From Artemia franciscana (lineage: Eukaryota > Arthropoda > Branchiopoda > Anostraca > Artemiidae), in assembly GCF_032884065.1 (NCBI RefSeq), contig NC_088871.1, positions 17,108,472-17,172,471 of the forward strand: a stretch of DNA of 64,000 nucleotides, written 5' to 3'. Position numbers and translations under genes: made by a program. Position 1 is the first letter of the stretch; every line of letters begins with the position of its first letter. The notes beneath the pieces are model-generated. The model was not told the DNA's origin and searched no databases. It saw nothing but the letters and a program-made list of their open reading frames with translations. Below, in pieces: positions 24,161-33,579 of this stretch.

Positions 24161-24407
24161 TTATATATTAAAATATAATATTTGAAATGAATAGTATATT
24201 TCTTTTTTTCCAACTCATTGGCAGCAGTGATAAAATTAATATGTTCTAAAAGATGTGAAAAAAAAGAAATGAGGAAAAGTTAGAAAATTCAAAGTAAAAC
24301 TTAGCTCCAAATCTTGGATCAATATCCTATGTCTTACCAATGGTGATGAAATGGCTTCTAAGTTTTCAGCTGAACTTTTCCAGTTATACTGTGACACCTT
24401 TCCAGTG

Positions 24408-24877
24408 ATAATATGAAAAAAACTTCGTTTTCTTAAAGAGTTAAAGAGGCTGCGTCCCAAAGTCGAACCTTAAAACGTACAGGAATTAGAAGAGGCAGTT
24501 GGGGGGCTGCCGCCCCCCAAACCCCCAGCTTTTACAGACTCTTTTGTACAGGTTTTTTTTTGTGGGGGGACTTCATTGCTACTAATTACTAGTTTCGGCG
24601 CAATGGTTCTCCTGTCCTCTTGTGTTTAACATTTTTTGAAGTTATTCCATTATTCATTCATTTCAATTTTTTGTTAATTAAAAGAGGGCCTTTCCAAAGC
24701 CAAGAGCGGGGGGTTAGCAAAAAAACAAAAAACCTGTACAAAAGAGTCTTTAAAAGCTGGGGGTTTGGGGGGCGGCAGCCCCCCAACTGCCTCTTCTAAT
24801 TCCTGTACATTTTAAGGTTCGACTTTGGGACGCAGCCTCTTTAACTCTTTAAGAAAACGAAGTTTTTTTCATATTAT
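24408..24877. mobile_element. Foldback element with about 155-bp inverted arms
   Basis: The left arm (24408-24565) reads ATAATATGAAAAAAACTTCG inward and contains GGCTGCGTCCCAAAGTCGAA and GGGGGGCTGCCGCCCCCC. The right arm (24715-24877) is its reverse complement with a handful of changes and ends CGAAGTTTTTTTCATATTAT. About 150 bp of loop separates them. A third partial piece with 'ggaattaggagagg' and 'gctgccgcccccccc' follows at 24945-24985. No transposase. The identical short peptide starting MGRSLFNSLRKRSF read from both arms is simply the arms' symmetry. Confidence 0.9.
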
Positions 24878-25141
24878 TTCTGTACATTTTTCTACAATCC
24901 ATGGTGGATGTAATTTAATAATTCCTGTACTCCTCGTACAGGAATTAGGAGAGGAACTTGGGTGGCTGCCGCCCCCCCCCCCCGCTTTTAAATCATTGTA
25001 TAAAATAGAAAAAAAAATAGATAGAATGACCGAAATGTTTCTTTTGCTCATAAGAAGCTAATATTCTGTTATCTCTCAATTGATAAGCTGTCCAGGTGTT
25101 ATCAAAATTATACACTTTTATTTTGATGTTGTTAAAAAAAA

Positions 25142-25214
25142 CCGCCCGTAAGGGACTTGAACCCTTGACCAGAGGATTAAAAGTCCCACGCTCTACCGAC
25201 TGAGCTAATCACTT
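25142..25214 (-). tRNA. tRNA-Lys(TTT)-like sequence with broken acceptor stem
   Basis: On the minus strand a 73-base tRNA-like sequence shows the A box TAGCTCAGTCGG, an anticodon loop CTTTTAA (anticodon TTT, lysine), the B box GGTTCAAGTCC and a perfect T stem (AAGGG/CCCTT). The 3' acceptor strand ACGGGCG should pair with CGCCCGT at the 5' end, but the 5' strand is AAGTGAT and only about two pairs form. The anticodon stem also has a mismatch. Eight or more T residues follow at once, which would terminate RNA polymerase III. It could be a pseudogene, or a tRNA-derived head for a SINE. The promoter boxes remain good. Confidence 0.65.
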
Positions 25215-25299
25215 GCATGTGTGTAAATATAACTCTAAATAACTTTTAAAAATTTCAAATTAACATGGGCTCTTATGGAGAGAAATGCGTTAATTAAGT

Positions 25300-25800
25300 A
25301 GCTAATGCGTGGTTTCTGGAAAACAGGGAAGGAGTTATCGGATCGAGCTGAAATTTCGCGGATAAGCTCCTGGGCCGTAGGGGACCTTAACTTGTGAATT
25401 TCAGCCCGATCGGACAACGTTAAAAGAGGGGTGGGGTTGGTGGGTCGAAACTTTTGGGGGGTTAAGATTTTCCTACGAAACTTTCCAGGAAAATTACTCG
25501 GAGAATTCCGCATCGAATGAGTCTTCGTACACCCAGATCCGATGTCGGCTGTGACCTGTAGGCGTCTAGAAAAAAAAAGAAAATGAATTTTAAGTGGCTA
25601 TGCGTGGTTTCTGGAAAACAGGGAAGGAGTTATCGGATCGAGCTGAAATTTCGCGGATAAGCTCCTGGGCCCTAGGGGACCTTAACTTGTGAATTTCAGC
25701 CTGATCGGACAACGTTAAAGGGGGGCTGGGGTTGATGGGTCGAAACTTTTGGCCAGATTTTCCCCATGAAGGAAAAGTTGGAGGGGGATGAAATTTGGCA
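25300..25800. repeat. Two direct copies of a repeat of about 170 bp (family G)
   Basis: 'gcgtggtttctggaaaacag' begins copies at about 25308 and 25601. Both run through 'ttatcggatcgagctgaaat', 'gataagctcctgggcc', 'cttgtgaatttcagcc' and 'gatcggacaacgttaaa', and end in a G-rich stretch with 'gggtcgaaacttttgg'. The wording resembles the 288-bp G-rich arrays ('gatcggatcttaatgaaatt', G-runs), suggesting a distant common origin. It is not coding. A following block to about 25925 contains the hairpin TGCCTCTTTATAGAGGCA. Confidence 0.85.
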
Positions 25801-25984
25801 GGTTTCTTAGTTGGAGCTCGGGCTACGAAATGCATCCCTCCCCGTCCCTCTGCAACCACTGGAACCGAAGATCGCTTAACATTGTCGTGGGTTGCCTCTT
25901 TATAGAGGCACGAGTGTGCCTCCTTGAAAAAAGTCAATTGCAAATCCAATTTTAAACTATGGATAAATAAAAAAAATTGTGCCT

Positions 25985-27860
25985 AATAAATGAACATGAT
26001 AGACTCATTAAGGAAGGACTTTTCCAAGAATCTCAAAAACTTCAAAACATTGTTATTAGTGAAATCTGTTAAGCAAGAAAGGAGCATGGGGCTCACGTGC
26101 TCAATAAGTCACTGTATTCTAACCCTAAGAATTTCCATAAATGTATCCAAGATCTCATGGGAAAGGTCTCTTCAAAGTTTTTCTTACTGGATAGTAATGG
26201 TGACCCTGTGAATACAGATATCATAAATGATTGTTTTGCTTTGGTTTGTAAAACTCACCCACCACTTCAAAATATGCAGCCAACAGTGCAGGAAGTGACA
26301 TTCCTGTGATTGAAATACATCAGAACCAGCTTAAACTTGAAAATCTTGACACAAATTAGTCAGTATACCAAGGTGATATCCCTACTAAATTGATTGTGAA
26401 ATGTGCCCAGTATTTAAGTATACCTCTAACTGCAATTTCTAACCAATAATTTGTTGATGGTATTTTTTCAGTTTGTTTTAAACTAGCTATTATATCACCT
26501 ATACCAAAAAACAAGACCATAAAAGTTCCCTCTGACAGACCAATATAAAAAACCTCTATTTTCTCTAAAAATTTTGAAAGTTTTATTTACAATGTCCTCT
26601 TTGACAATATTCAAGATAAAATAAGTCTGGTTTTAGGCCAAATCATAGCCCCACATATTGCTTAATTTGTATACTTGACACTGTTTTCTTACATCTTGAG
26701 TTAAATAGTTCCTATGTTCAGGCTGTTTTTGCTGATATTAGCAAAACATTTGACAACTTGGATCATCAGACAGGTATTGCTAATGCAAGGTGTCAGAGAT
26801 TTTGTTTTATGTATGGTAGCTAGTTTTTTGTCTGGTCATGAACAATGTGTAGTCCTCCCTAATGGAGATTCATCAGGTTGTACCTTAATTTCCTGTGGAG
26901 CACCCCAAGGGACTAAATTAGGTCCTTTAGCATTTTTGATTGTTTTTAACAGTGTTTTACTAAATGTTGATAACACTTTTAAATTTGCAGATGATTTGAC
27001 ATTACTTAACCTTTGTCAAACCTCAAATACTTCAGTTGTTAAACTTGACTCACTCACTAACAACTTAAAGAATGATCTTGACAATGTTAAAATCAACCTA
27101 AGCATACCTATAAGCAGTTTAATGCTATTCTCCTTTAAAAAGATACTCCCTCAATCAATATTTACCTTTGCATGCCAAATTTAAATACAGTTAAATTGCT
27201 TGGTGTGCTGTTGGAAAATGACCTTAAACAGAAGTCCCACACTTTTCACTTATTTAAGTCTGGTAGTTTTATCCTTAAATCTTTCTCTCTTCTCAAACAG
27301 TTCTCCATATCAATCCAGAACCTTAAAATAATTTATTGTTCTTATATAAGACCTTGTCTTGAATATGCTTGCCCTGTCTGGCACCCTGGGTTGACCAATG
27401 CCCAATGTTCTAAAATTGAAAGTATTCAAAAAAGAGCAATAAAAATTAAACTGGGGACATCCTATACTACTTGATGAAGATTTGGCTAGACTTGAACTTA
27501 CTACATTGGAATCATGACATCACATCCTTTACCATGAACTTTGGGTGCAAGTAACTTAGTTATGACTATCATTGACCTCTTTCCCCCCCCTTAAAGAAAA
27601 TCCTCCAATACTTCCTAATACAAGACTTAATGTTTGTAGAGCTCCAAATACTCAACTCGACTTGTGTCCCCAAATGTTGACCATGAGGTACAAAAACCCT
27701 TTTGCTCCCTATTTTGTTTCCCATTTTAATAATTGATTTAACTTTGTAATTATGTTTATCCCTTAATATTTGTTTTATCATTGTAATTGTTCTGACTTGC
27801 TTATTCTAGCGTGTGTGCTATGTAAGCCAATAAATCACATTATTATTGTTATTAAAATTG
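25985..27860 (+). pseudogene. Decayed LINE reverse transcriptase with 3' tail
   Basis: A plus-strand RT can be followed through several frames: KSLYSNPKNFHKCIQDLMGK, then GDIPTKLIVKCAQYL, then ADISKTFDNLDHQ (the FSKAFD-type motif), FLSGHEQCVVLPNG, CGAPQGTKLGPLAFLIV (RT motif B region), FKFADDLTLLN (the catalytic FADD box, both Asp present) and KLLGVLLENDL. The thumb reads IIYCSYIRPCLEYACPVWHP and then KIESIQKRAIKI. Stops and shifts occur throughout (for example near 26470, 26540 and 27180). The 3' end has 'aataaatcac' followed by ATTATTGTTATT, a simple-repeat tail. RT sequence features fit the CR1/L2/Jockey assemblage. The endonuclease end is missing. Confidence 0.88.
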
Positions 27861-27929
27861 AAAAGTGTTGTTTTAATTTAATTGAACAGTCAGCATCAAG
27901 GAACTAATGCTGACTGATGCTACTTTTTT

Positions 27930-28590
27930 AAAACAGTAAAAAACTTCAGTGTAAAGAGCTGGGCATTGAGGAGGAAAATCCCCTTACATATTTGGAGTAA
28001 TTTCTGTTTTAAGTTTTAATGTTGCTCCTTACTTTCAGTTAAAAAAAAAGCTTGTTTTTTATTTAACTTCTGAACGTCTTTGAGCTAATGCATGTTTTTA
28101 GTTTGGCTCTCCACACATAAACAATTAAAACGAAATTTGTATATTAACATTTTTTGGCTAAATGGCTTTCTCATAGTTTTAATCAGAAGATTTTGAGAAA
28201 AAAGGAGTGGGGGAGGAGGCCTAGTTGCCCTCCAATTTTTTGATTACTTAAAAAGGCAGCTAGGACTTCTAATTTTTTACAAATGTTTTCATTAGTAAAA
28301 AATATGCGTAACTTAAGAATCAACTTACATAACGAACTTCTATATTTGTATGTTTTTATTACGTATATGAGGGGGTTCACCCCCTCGTCAATGTCTTGCT
28401 CTTTACACTAAAGCTTAAATTTTGTCCCAATTCCTTAAGAATGACCCCAAATCACAAAGGCCATAGAATAAATACTTGAAATTACTAAAAATACTTTAGT
28501 GTAAAGACCAAGGTATTACAAGGAGGTGAACCCCCCATATGCGAAATAATTTCTGTTCATTTTAAGTTTTAATGCTGCTCCTTATTTTGT
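27930..28590. repeat. Dispersed foldback-type repeat with GGGGTTCACCCC motif
   Basis: 'taaagagctgggcattgagg' at about 27953 and 'taaagaccaaggtattacaagg' at about 28502 are direct relatives, both ending 'taatttctgtt..aagttttaatg(t/c)tgctcctta'. Between them, 28365-28425 carries the same motif inverted ('ggttcaccccctcgtcaatg', 'ctctttacactaaagc'). No coding frame. Confidence 0.7.
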
Positions 28591-29292
28591 TTTCTTTTTT
28601 TTTTATTATAATTTCAGAAATATATAACAATGTTTAGTTTTCAATATTTTTTAGCTACATATATTTTCTGGAACTGTTTCTTTTGGACTATTAAAGAGTA
28701 GCATTGAACAATTTGTTTAGACTTCGGTCAATATCTTCAAATAAAAAAAAAATATTCAAAGCAGGGACTATTTCGTTAGACCCGTAGTTTCTCGCCGCTT
28801 GTTGTTATAAAATCTTAACCTAAAGGATCTTTTAAAGCCACTATTCCTCAGTCATTTTAACTATGCCCAATTATCTCAGTTATTCTATGCAGTTGTTCCT
28901 GTTTTTGTCTATGCACTAATTTATATGAAGAGAATTTGTACTTATCGGTTATATAGTAAACACTATTGATCGCCAACGATGTGAACATGACACAAGAAAC
29001 TGGTCAAGCATTTTCTTTATACCACACAATTAGCTTTGGCTTGGTTGGAAAATAGATTGTAGCTATATTTTATTTATGTATTTAGTCGGTATTTTGGTTT
29101 GGTTAGGTTACCTATTTAATATATGCTATTCTTCAACCCACCTCCCCCCCCCCCTAATCTGCAAATATATAGCCTAAACTGTTTTCTAAACCATTATATT
29201 TTTCATATTTTGTTTGATTTCATTAACATTAATCAAATTTCACTTCCCGAGTTTTTATTATATAACTGATAAGTATTATTTTGACCTTTAAT
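28590..29292. repeat. Third partial copy of the duplicated unit
   Basis: Collinear with 34855-35512 in unit 1: both contain 'aacaatgtttagttttcaat', 'ggactattaaagagtagcat', 'cgttagacccgtagtttctc', 'cttatcggttatatagtaaa' and 'taactgataagtattatttt'. It ends exactly where Merlin copy B begins. The duplication history is therefore older or more complex than two units. Confidence 0.9.
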
Positions 29293-30060
29293 GTAGGCAC
29301 TTCTCTGGCTCATAGGTTTCAAGCAAGAGAAATCTAGCAATGTACTGCCTCAAGTACACACTCCTTGTCCCTGACCTTTTGCAATTCTTCTTCAGAGAGC
29401 ACCATAGCCTCTCAATTCATTTGGTGTGGATGGTCACATCCTCTTGGCAGTGCTGCTTGGCAGTTGCTCATAATTATTGAACCCAACCTCATGTATCTTT
29501 GAATGAGAGGGATTAGAGTTTCTTTATTCCTTTTGAAAATCTCACCACCATTTAAGAGAGGAATTATAAATTTCCTCTTGCTCACCCTCTCAATACCCAA
29601 ACCTGGCTGAGTATCCTTCCCTGATTATATATCTGTTGTACCAAACTTTTGTCTATTTCAACAACAACAGCCTCAGCTCCTATTGGCTTTTGGCATCCTA
29701 CCCAATGCTCAAGGACCTAACTAGACATTGACCTCCAGTCCAGAGTTGTTCTTGTGCTAATCCCCAGTTCTAGAATTATCAAACAATGCCTCTCATATCA
29801 GTCAAATAGAACGTGATGAACATGATGGCTTTGTTTGGTGGAAGTCTGATGCCATGTAGGAAACTTCCCTTCCTATCACTTACAGAGAAGATGCATTGTT
29901 TCATCTTTTGTTTTTGGGATTGCAACTGAGTTGTTACACATCCAAACCTTATTTGGCGGAGAAGTAAAGTGCAAACAGGGGGTCTGACAGTAGGGACAAA
30001 TTGTTTCAGTTGGCAGCACACCATGAGCCCTGACAATAGAAGACAATTGAAAAAAAAAAT
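29292..30060 (-). pseudogene. Merlin (IS1016/ISXO2-like) transposase relic, copy B
   Basis: Nearly the same sequence as copy A at 23394-24160. It reads HGVLPTETICPYCQTP, VEIDKSLVQQIYNQGR, GIERVSKRKFIIPLL, then ETLIPLIQRYMRLGSIIMSN and, past a stop, IERLWCSLKKNCKR. As in copy A, the second catalytic acid is Asn and the Trp of the last box is a stop. A frame break after CQTP separates the zinc-ribbon halves (CLHFTSPPNKVWMCN continues in another frame). The similarity continues about 80 bp upstream of the acceptor, then ends at about 30145 (24235 in copy A). Confidence 0.82.
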
Positions 30061-30415
30061 TATATATTAAAATATAATATTTGAAATGAATAGTATATTT
30101 CTTTGTTTTCAACTCATTGGCAGCAGTGATAAAATTAATATGATCTAGAAAACTCCACCAATCCAGGAAAAAAAATACCATTTCTGATAAATTTATTAGG
30201 CTAATATGGTGATAATTTGTTTAGGTTATTTGTTGTTACACAGGAAGGGCTACTTCAGCAAGGTACTCTATTGCATCAACCTACTTAACATCACACATGT
30301 TGAAATCTCTAAAAAAAAGAAAAATAATTATTGTGGGAATTAATTCTAGACATTATATCCGATAGGTTTGTAGCTAGCTGTGAATTAAAATGATCAGTGG
30401 ATAAAGGACTTCCAT

Positions 30416-31260
30416 AATTAATCAAACAGTTCACAGTAACAAACTGTAGTAAGGAGCAACCCGGCTCAATAGTAATCAAAACTCTAAAAATTGGAATTTT
30501 GATGCCAATAGTTACATCAAAAGAATCGCATTTTAATGCTGATTTTAAATATATAAGTTTCATTAAGATCAGTTATACCCAACAAAAGTTACGAGCCTGA
30601 GAAAATTTGCCTCATTTTAGAAAATAGGGGGGAAAACCCCCTAAAAGTCATACAATCTTAACGAAATTCACACCATCAGATTCAGCGTATCAGAGAACCG
30701 TATTGTAGAAGTTCCAAGGTCCTATCTACAAAAATGTGGGATTTTGCATTTTATGCCAGAAGACAGATCATGGATGCGTGTTTATTTGTTGGTTTGTTTT
30801 TTTTCCAGGGGTGATTGAATCGACTGAGTGGTCCTAGAATGTCGCAAGAGGGCTCATTCTAACGGAAATTAAAAGTTCTTGTGCCCTTTTTAAGTCCCAG
30901 TGGGAGGGGCTGCAAGTTACAAACTTTGACCTGTGTTTACATATAGTAATGGTTACTGGGAAGTGTACAGACGTTGTACACTTCCATATTATATATTATT
31001 TGCAATATATTATTTCCTATTTTTCGGAACTGTGCCCACTCACAAATGCCTGCCCTGCTCCAAAATAAAATACTGAATGCGTGCCTGGTGAGGGTTATGT
31101 CTTTTTTATTAATATAAAAGCAATTTTAAAAAAGATTGGGATGTATCAAACAGTTCATGATAAAGAACTGTAAGTAAAGCGAGAAGTGGCTGAGTAGTAA
31201 CCAAAATTAAGAAGAGAGTTTTGATAACAATACATGCATCAAAAGAATTAAACTTTTATG
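30416..31260. repeat. Dispersed repeat family A, copies 2 and start of 3
   Basis: 'aaacagttcacagtaacaaactgtag' through 'ctgattttaaatatataagt', 'gagaaaatttgcct', 'cagcgtatcagagaacc' and 'ccaggggtgattgaatcg' define one copy to about 30960. A second begins at about 31137 with 'caaacagttcatgataaaga' and runs into unit 1. The start is itself a small hairpin (CAGTTCACAGTAACAAACTG). No genes. Confidence 0.75.
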
Positions 31261-32498
31261 CTGATTTAAAATATACTTAGTTCTCTAAGTTTAATGTTAC
31301 CCAGGAAAAGTTAAATTCCTGATAAATGTTTCCTGGTTTTTGAAAAAGAGGGAGATAGCTCTAAAAGTCAAAGGATCTTAATAAAAAGCACATAATGAGA
31401 TTCAGCGTATCAGAGAACCCTACTGTAGAGATTTCAAGCTCCTATTCATAAAAATGTGGAATTTTGTATTTTTGCCAGAAAGAAGATTATAGGTGCGTTT
31501 TTACTTGTTGTTGTTTTTATGTTTTGCTTCTTTCCCATGGATGTGCGTGTTGATAGAGGTCTCACTTTATCGGAAATACTAAGCTCTGGTGTCCTTTTAA
31601 AGTAACCAAAAAGATTGGAGGATAGCTAGCCCCCTTCAACTCCCCCTCCCCTTCGAAGTCGTCTGATCTATACTTTATATTCATTTTGTTGAGCATAGTT
31701 AAAACGTCCAATAACTATTCATTTAAAAACGAACCCCCACAGTTTCTGGGGGAAAGGCTGTAAGTTACAAAATTTAATTATTTATGTAAAGTATTTATTA
31801 TTTGGAAGTGTTTAGATATTTTGTGGGGGGGGGATTGGGAATTTTCTGCCTGGGAAATTTTTCATGGTGATAATTTTCTAGGGGTGAGTTTTTCATTGAA
31901 AATGTTTGCACGGGGGAAATTACCAGAATTCCTGCACGAAATTCTGTTGTCACTTTGCCAACTAAATTTAACATACGGATATTTTCCAGGGGAGATTTTA
32001 AGCGTGATTTGAATTATCCGGAGGATTTTTTCATGGGATAGGTGGGATCTAACATGGAAGAAATTCTCCATATGAGAGTTTTCAATGGGAACAACTTTCC
32101 ACTGTGATAGGGAGATTTTCTGGAATATTCTTAAAGGGGGTTTTCTGACAAAGATTTATAAAAATATTTAAACCCAGATATCACTTAAAAAAAATTCAGA
32201 GGGCTACCTCATTGCCAGATAATGGCAACATTCTTAAAAAAGGATAGGAGGGAGGACTGACCTCTTCCCTGATCCTAAATGTGGGTGCCCATGTTTGAGT
32301 TAGCTAATAATGAAAGAATTTTTTTCAAGACCTATTCATATATTTAGTTAGTTTTAGCTAGCTTCCAGGTCCCCCTCACTTACTTTGAAGTGAGTATTAT
32401 CTGCTCAGCCGACAGGGGTGTCATGAAGAGGCCATCTTCACTCATTGTCGCCTGGTTTTGCTAAGATTATCTTTTTTCTGTGCCAAAAACGGATTGGG

Positions 32499-32551
32499 GA
32501 AGATGTTCTTTTTCTCTATACATCCAAATTTACGACAAAAAGAACATCTTC
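32499..32551. other. Stem-loop, 15-bp arms, unit 1
   Basis: GAAGATGTTCTTTTT at 32499-32513 pairs exactly with AAAAAGAACATCTTC at 32537-32551 across a 23-base loop. It lies about 165 bases downstream of the minus-strand CCCH ORF stop, in the expected 3' UTR. The unit 2 counterpart at 47230-47282 keeps the stem, with one pair turned from A-U to G-U (right arm AAAGAGAACATCTTC, if read as plus-strand RNA). Confidence 0.85.
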
Positions 32552-32715
32552 AAGAATGACAAACATAGTATAAAAAAAACACTACCAAAAATCTAAAAAC
32601 TAGCTTAAGCAATAATCAATTTTGATATCCATAAAAACTCAAATTTTTCAAACTAATATAAAAAATATTAAACAAATAATTTAGTATCTGTCAGATCGAA
32701 AAATTATAACTTGTT

Positions 32716-33576
32716 CTAATGAATAAATGCACATTTGTCGTTGTAGCATTCTCTTCCATACTTACAGCGTTTATTTATCAACTTTGCTCTTGGTGTTTTT
32801 TCTGGTCCCCGAACTTGTTTGTTTCTATTGAACTTTATCTGAGGTTGAGAACCTGGGCCACCAGTCCTCCCAGCATGTGTTGCTCTATTTGGTTGGTAAT
32901 TTCTTCTAAAATTGCTGCGATTGAATTTTTCATCATCAGCCAATTTTGATGACTTCTTGTAAAACTCTTTGCCAGGCTTTTCTCTAATATTGACAGGAGG
33001 TCCAAGTCTTTCATAAATACTAATTTGTTCTGTGATTTTGCCATGCTTTTCTTGAATACTTACATGAGGTCCAAGTCTTTCATAAATACTAATTTTTTCT
33101 GTAATTTGGCTATGCTTTTCTTGAATTCTTACATGAGGTCCAAGTCTTTCATAGATACTAATTTTCTTTGCAATTTGCTTGGCAATTTGTCCATTCTTGT
33201 CTCGAAGTCTTGCAAGCCTTTGTCTAAGGCTTTCGTATATGCTCAGTTCTTTCGGTTTGGCAATTTGGCCATCAGTCAATAATTCTCCTGCTGATAAATC
33301 TGCCTCTGATTTGCTTTGTTCTTGCTGATTCGGCGTTTCTTGGGTAGTAGCAACCTGAGCAGTATTCTTTGGTGCAAAACCTGTGCCATTTACCAAAGAA
33401 TACACTGTCTCTGCAAAAAGTTCACTTTTCATTCTCAATCTAAACATCTGTTTTTCTCGTCCTTCTTCGTTGTGGCTTCTAAATGTGTTGTCACCATTAT
33501 AAATTCTGAAGGCTCTTTGCTTGAATATTTCATTTTGCATTTCCAGCATAAATTCTTCAAATGTAACATTTCCCAT
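32716..33576 (-). CDS. Tandem-repeat protein with C-terminal CCCH finger
   Basis: A 286-codon ORF starting MGNVTFEEFMLEMQNE. Residues 1-65 are charged and helical, 65-110 polar. From about 108 come four tandem units of about 23 residues built on (I/L)SIYE(R/S)LGPHV-x-IQEKH-x-QI. A basic region rich in N, R and K follows, and the last 17 residues form a zinc finger of pattern C-x5-C-x4-C-x3-H (CKYGRECYNDKCAFIH), which suggests RNA or DNA binding. I do not recognise the family. It may be the ORF1 of a retroelement, since a similar half-finger occurs in the 811-1005 LINE fragment. No RT follows it. Copies differ mainly at non-synonymous sites, so selection on the protein looks weak. Confidence 0.6.
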   Translation of the reverse strand: MGNVTFEEFMLEMQNEIFKQRAFRIYNGDNTFRSHNEEGREKQMFRLRMKSELFAETVYSLVNGTGFAPKNTAQVATTQETPNQQEQSKSEADLSAGELLTDGQIAKPKELSIYESLRQRLARLRDKNGQIAKQIAKKISIYERLGPHVRIQEKHSQITEKISIYERLGPHVSIQEKHGKITEQISIYERLGPPVNIREKPGKEFYKKSSKLADDEKFNRSNFRRNYQPNRATHAGRTGGPGSQPQIKFNRNKQVRGPEKTPRAKLINKRCKYGRECYNDKCAFIH

Positions 33577-33579
33577 ATT

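Noticed and set aside
24236-25061. Two identical peptides starting MGRSLFNSLRKRSF on opposite strands
   Set aside because: They are the same sequence in the two arms of a foldback element, not two genes.
32990-33240. CRISPR-like direct repeats with a 69-bp period
   Set aside because: The units are contiguous coding repeats of a eukaryotic-type protein with no spacers.
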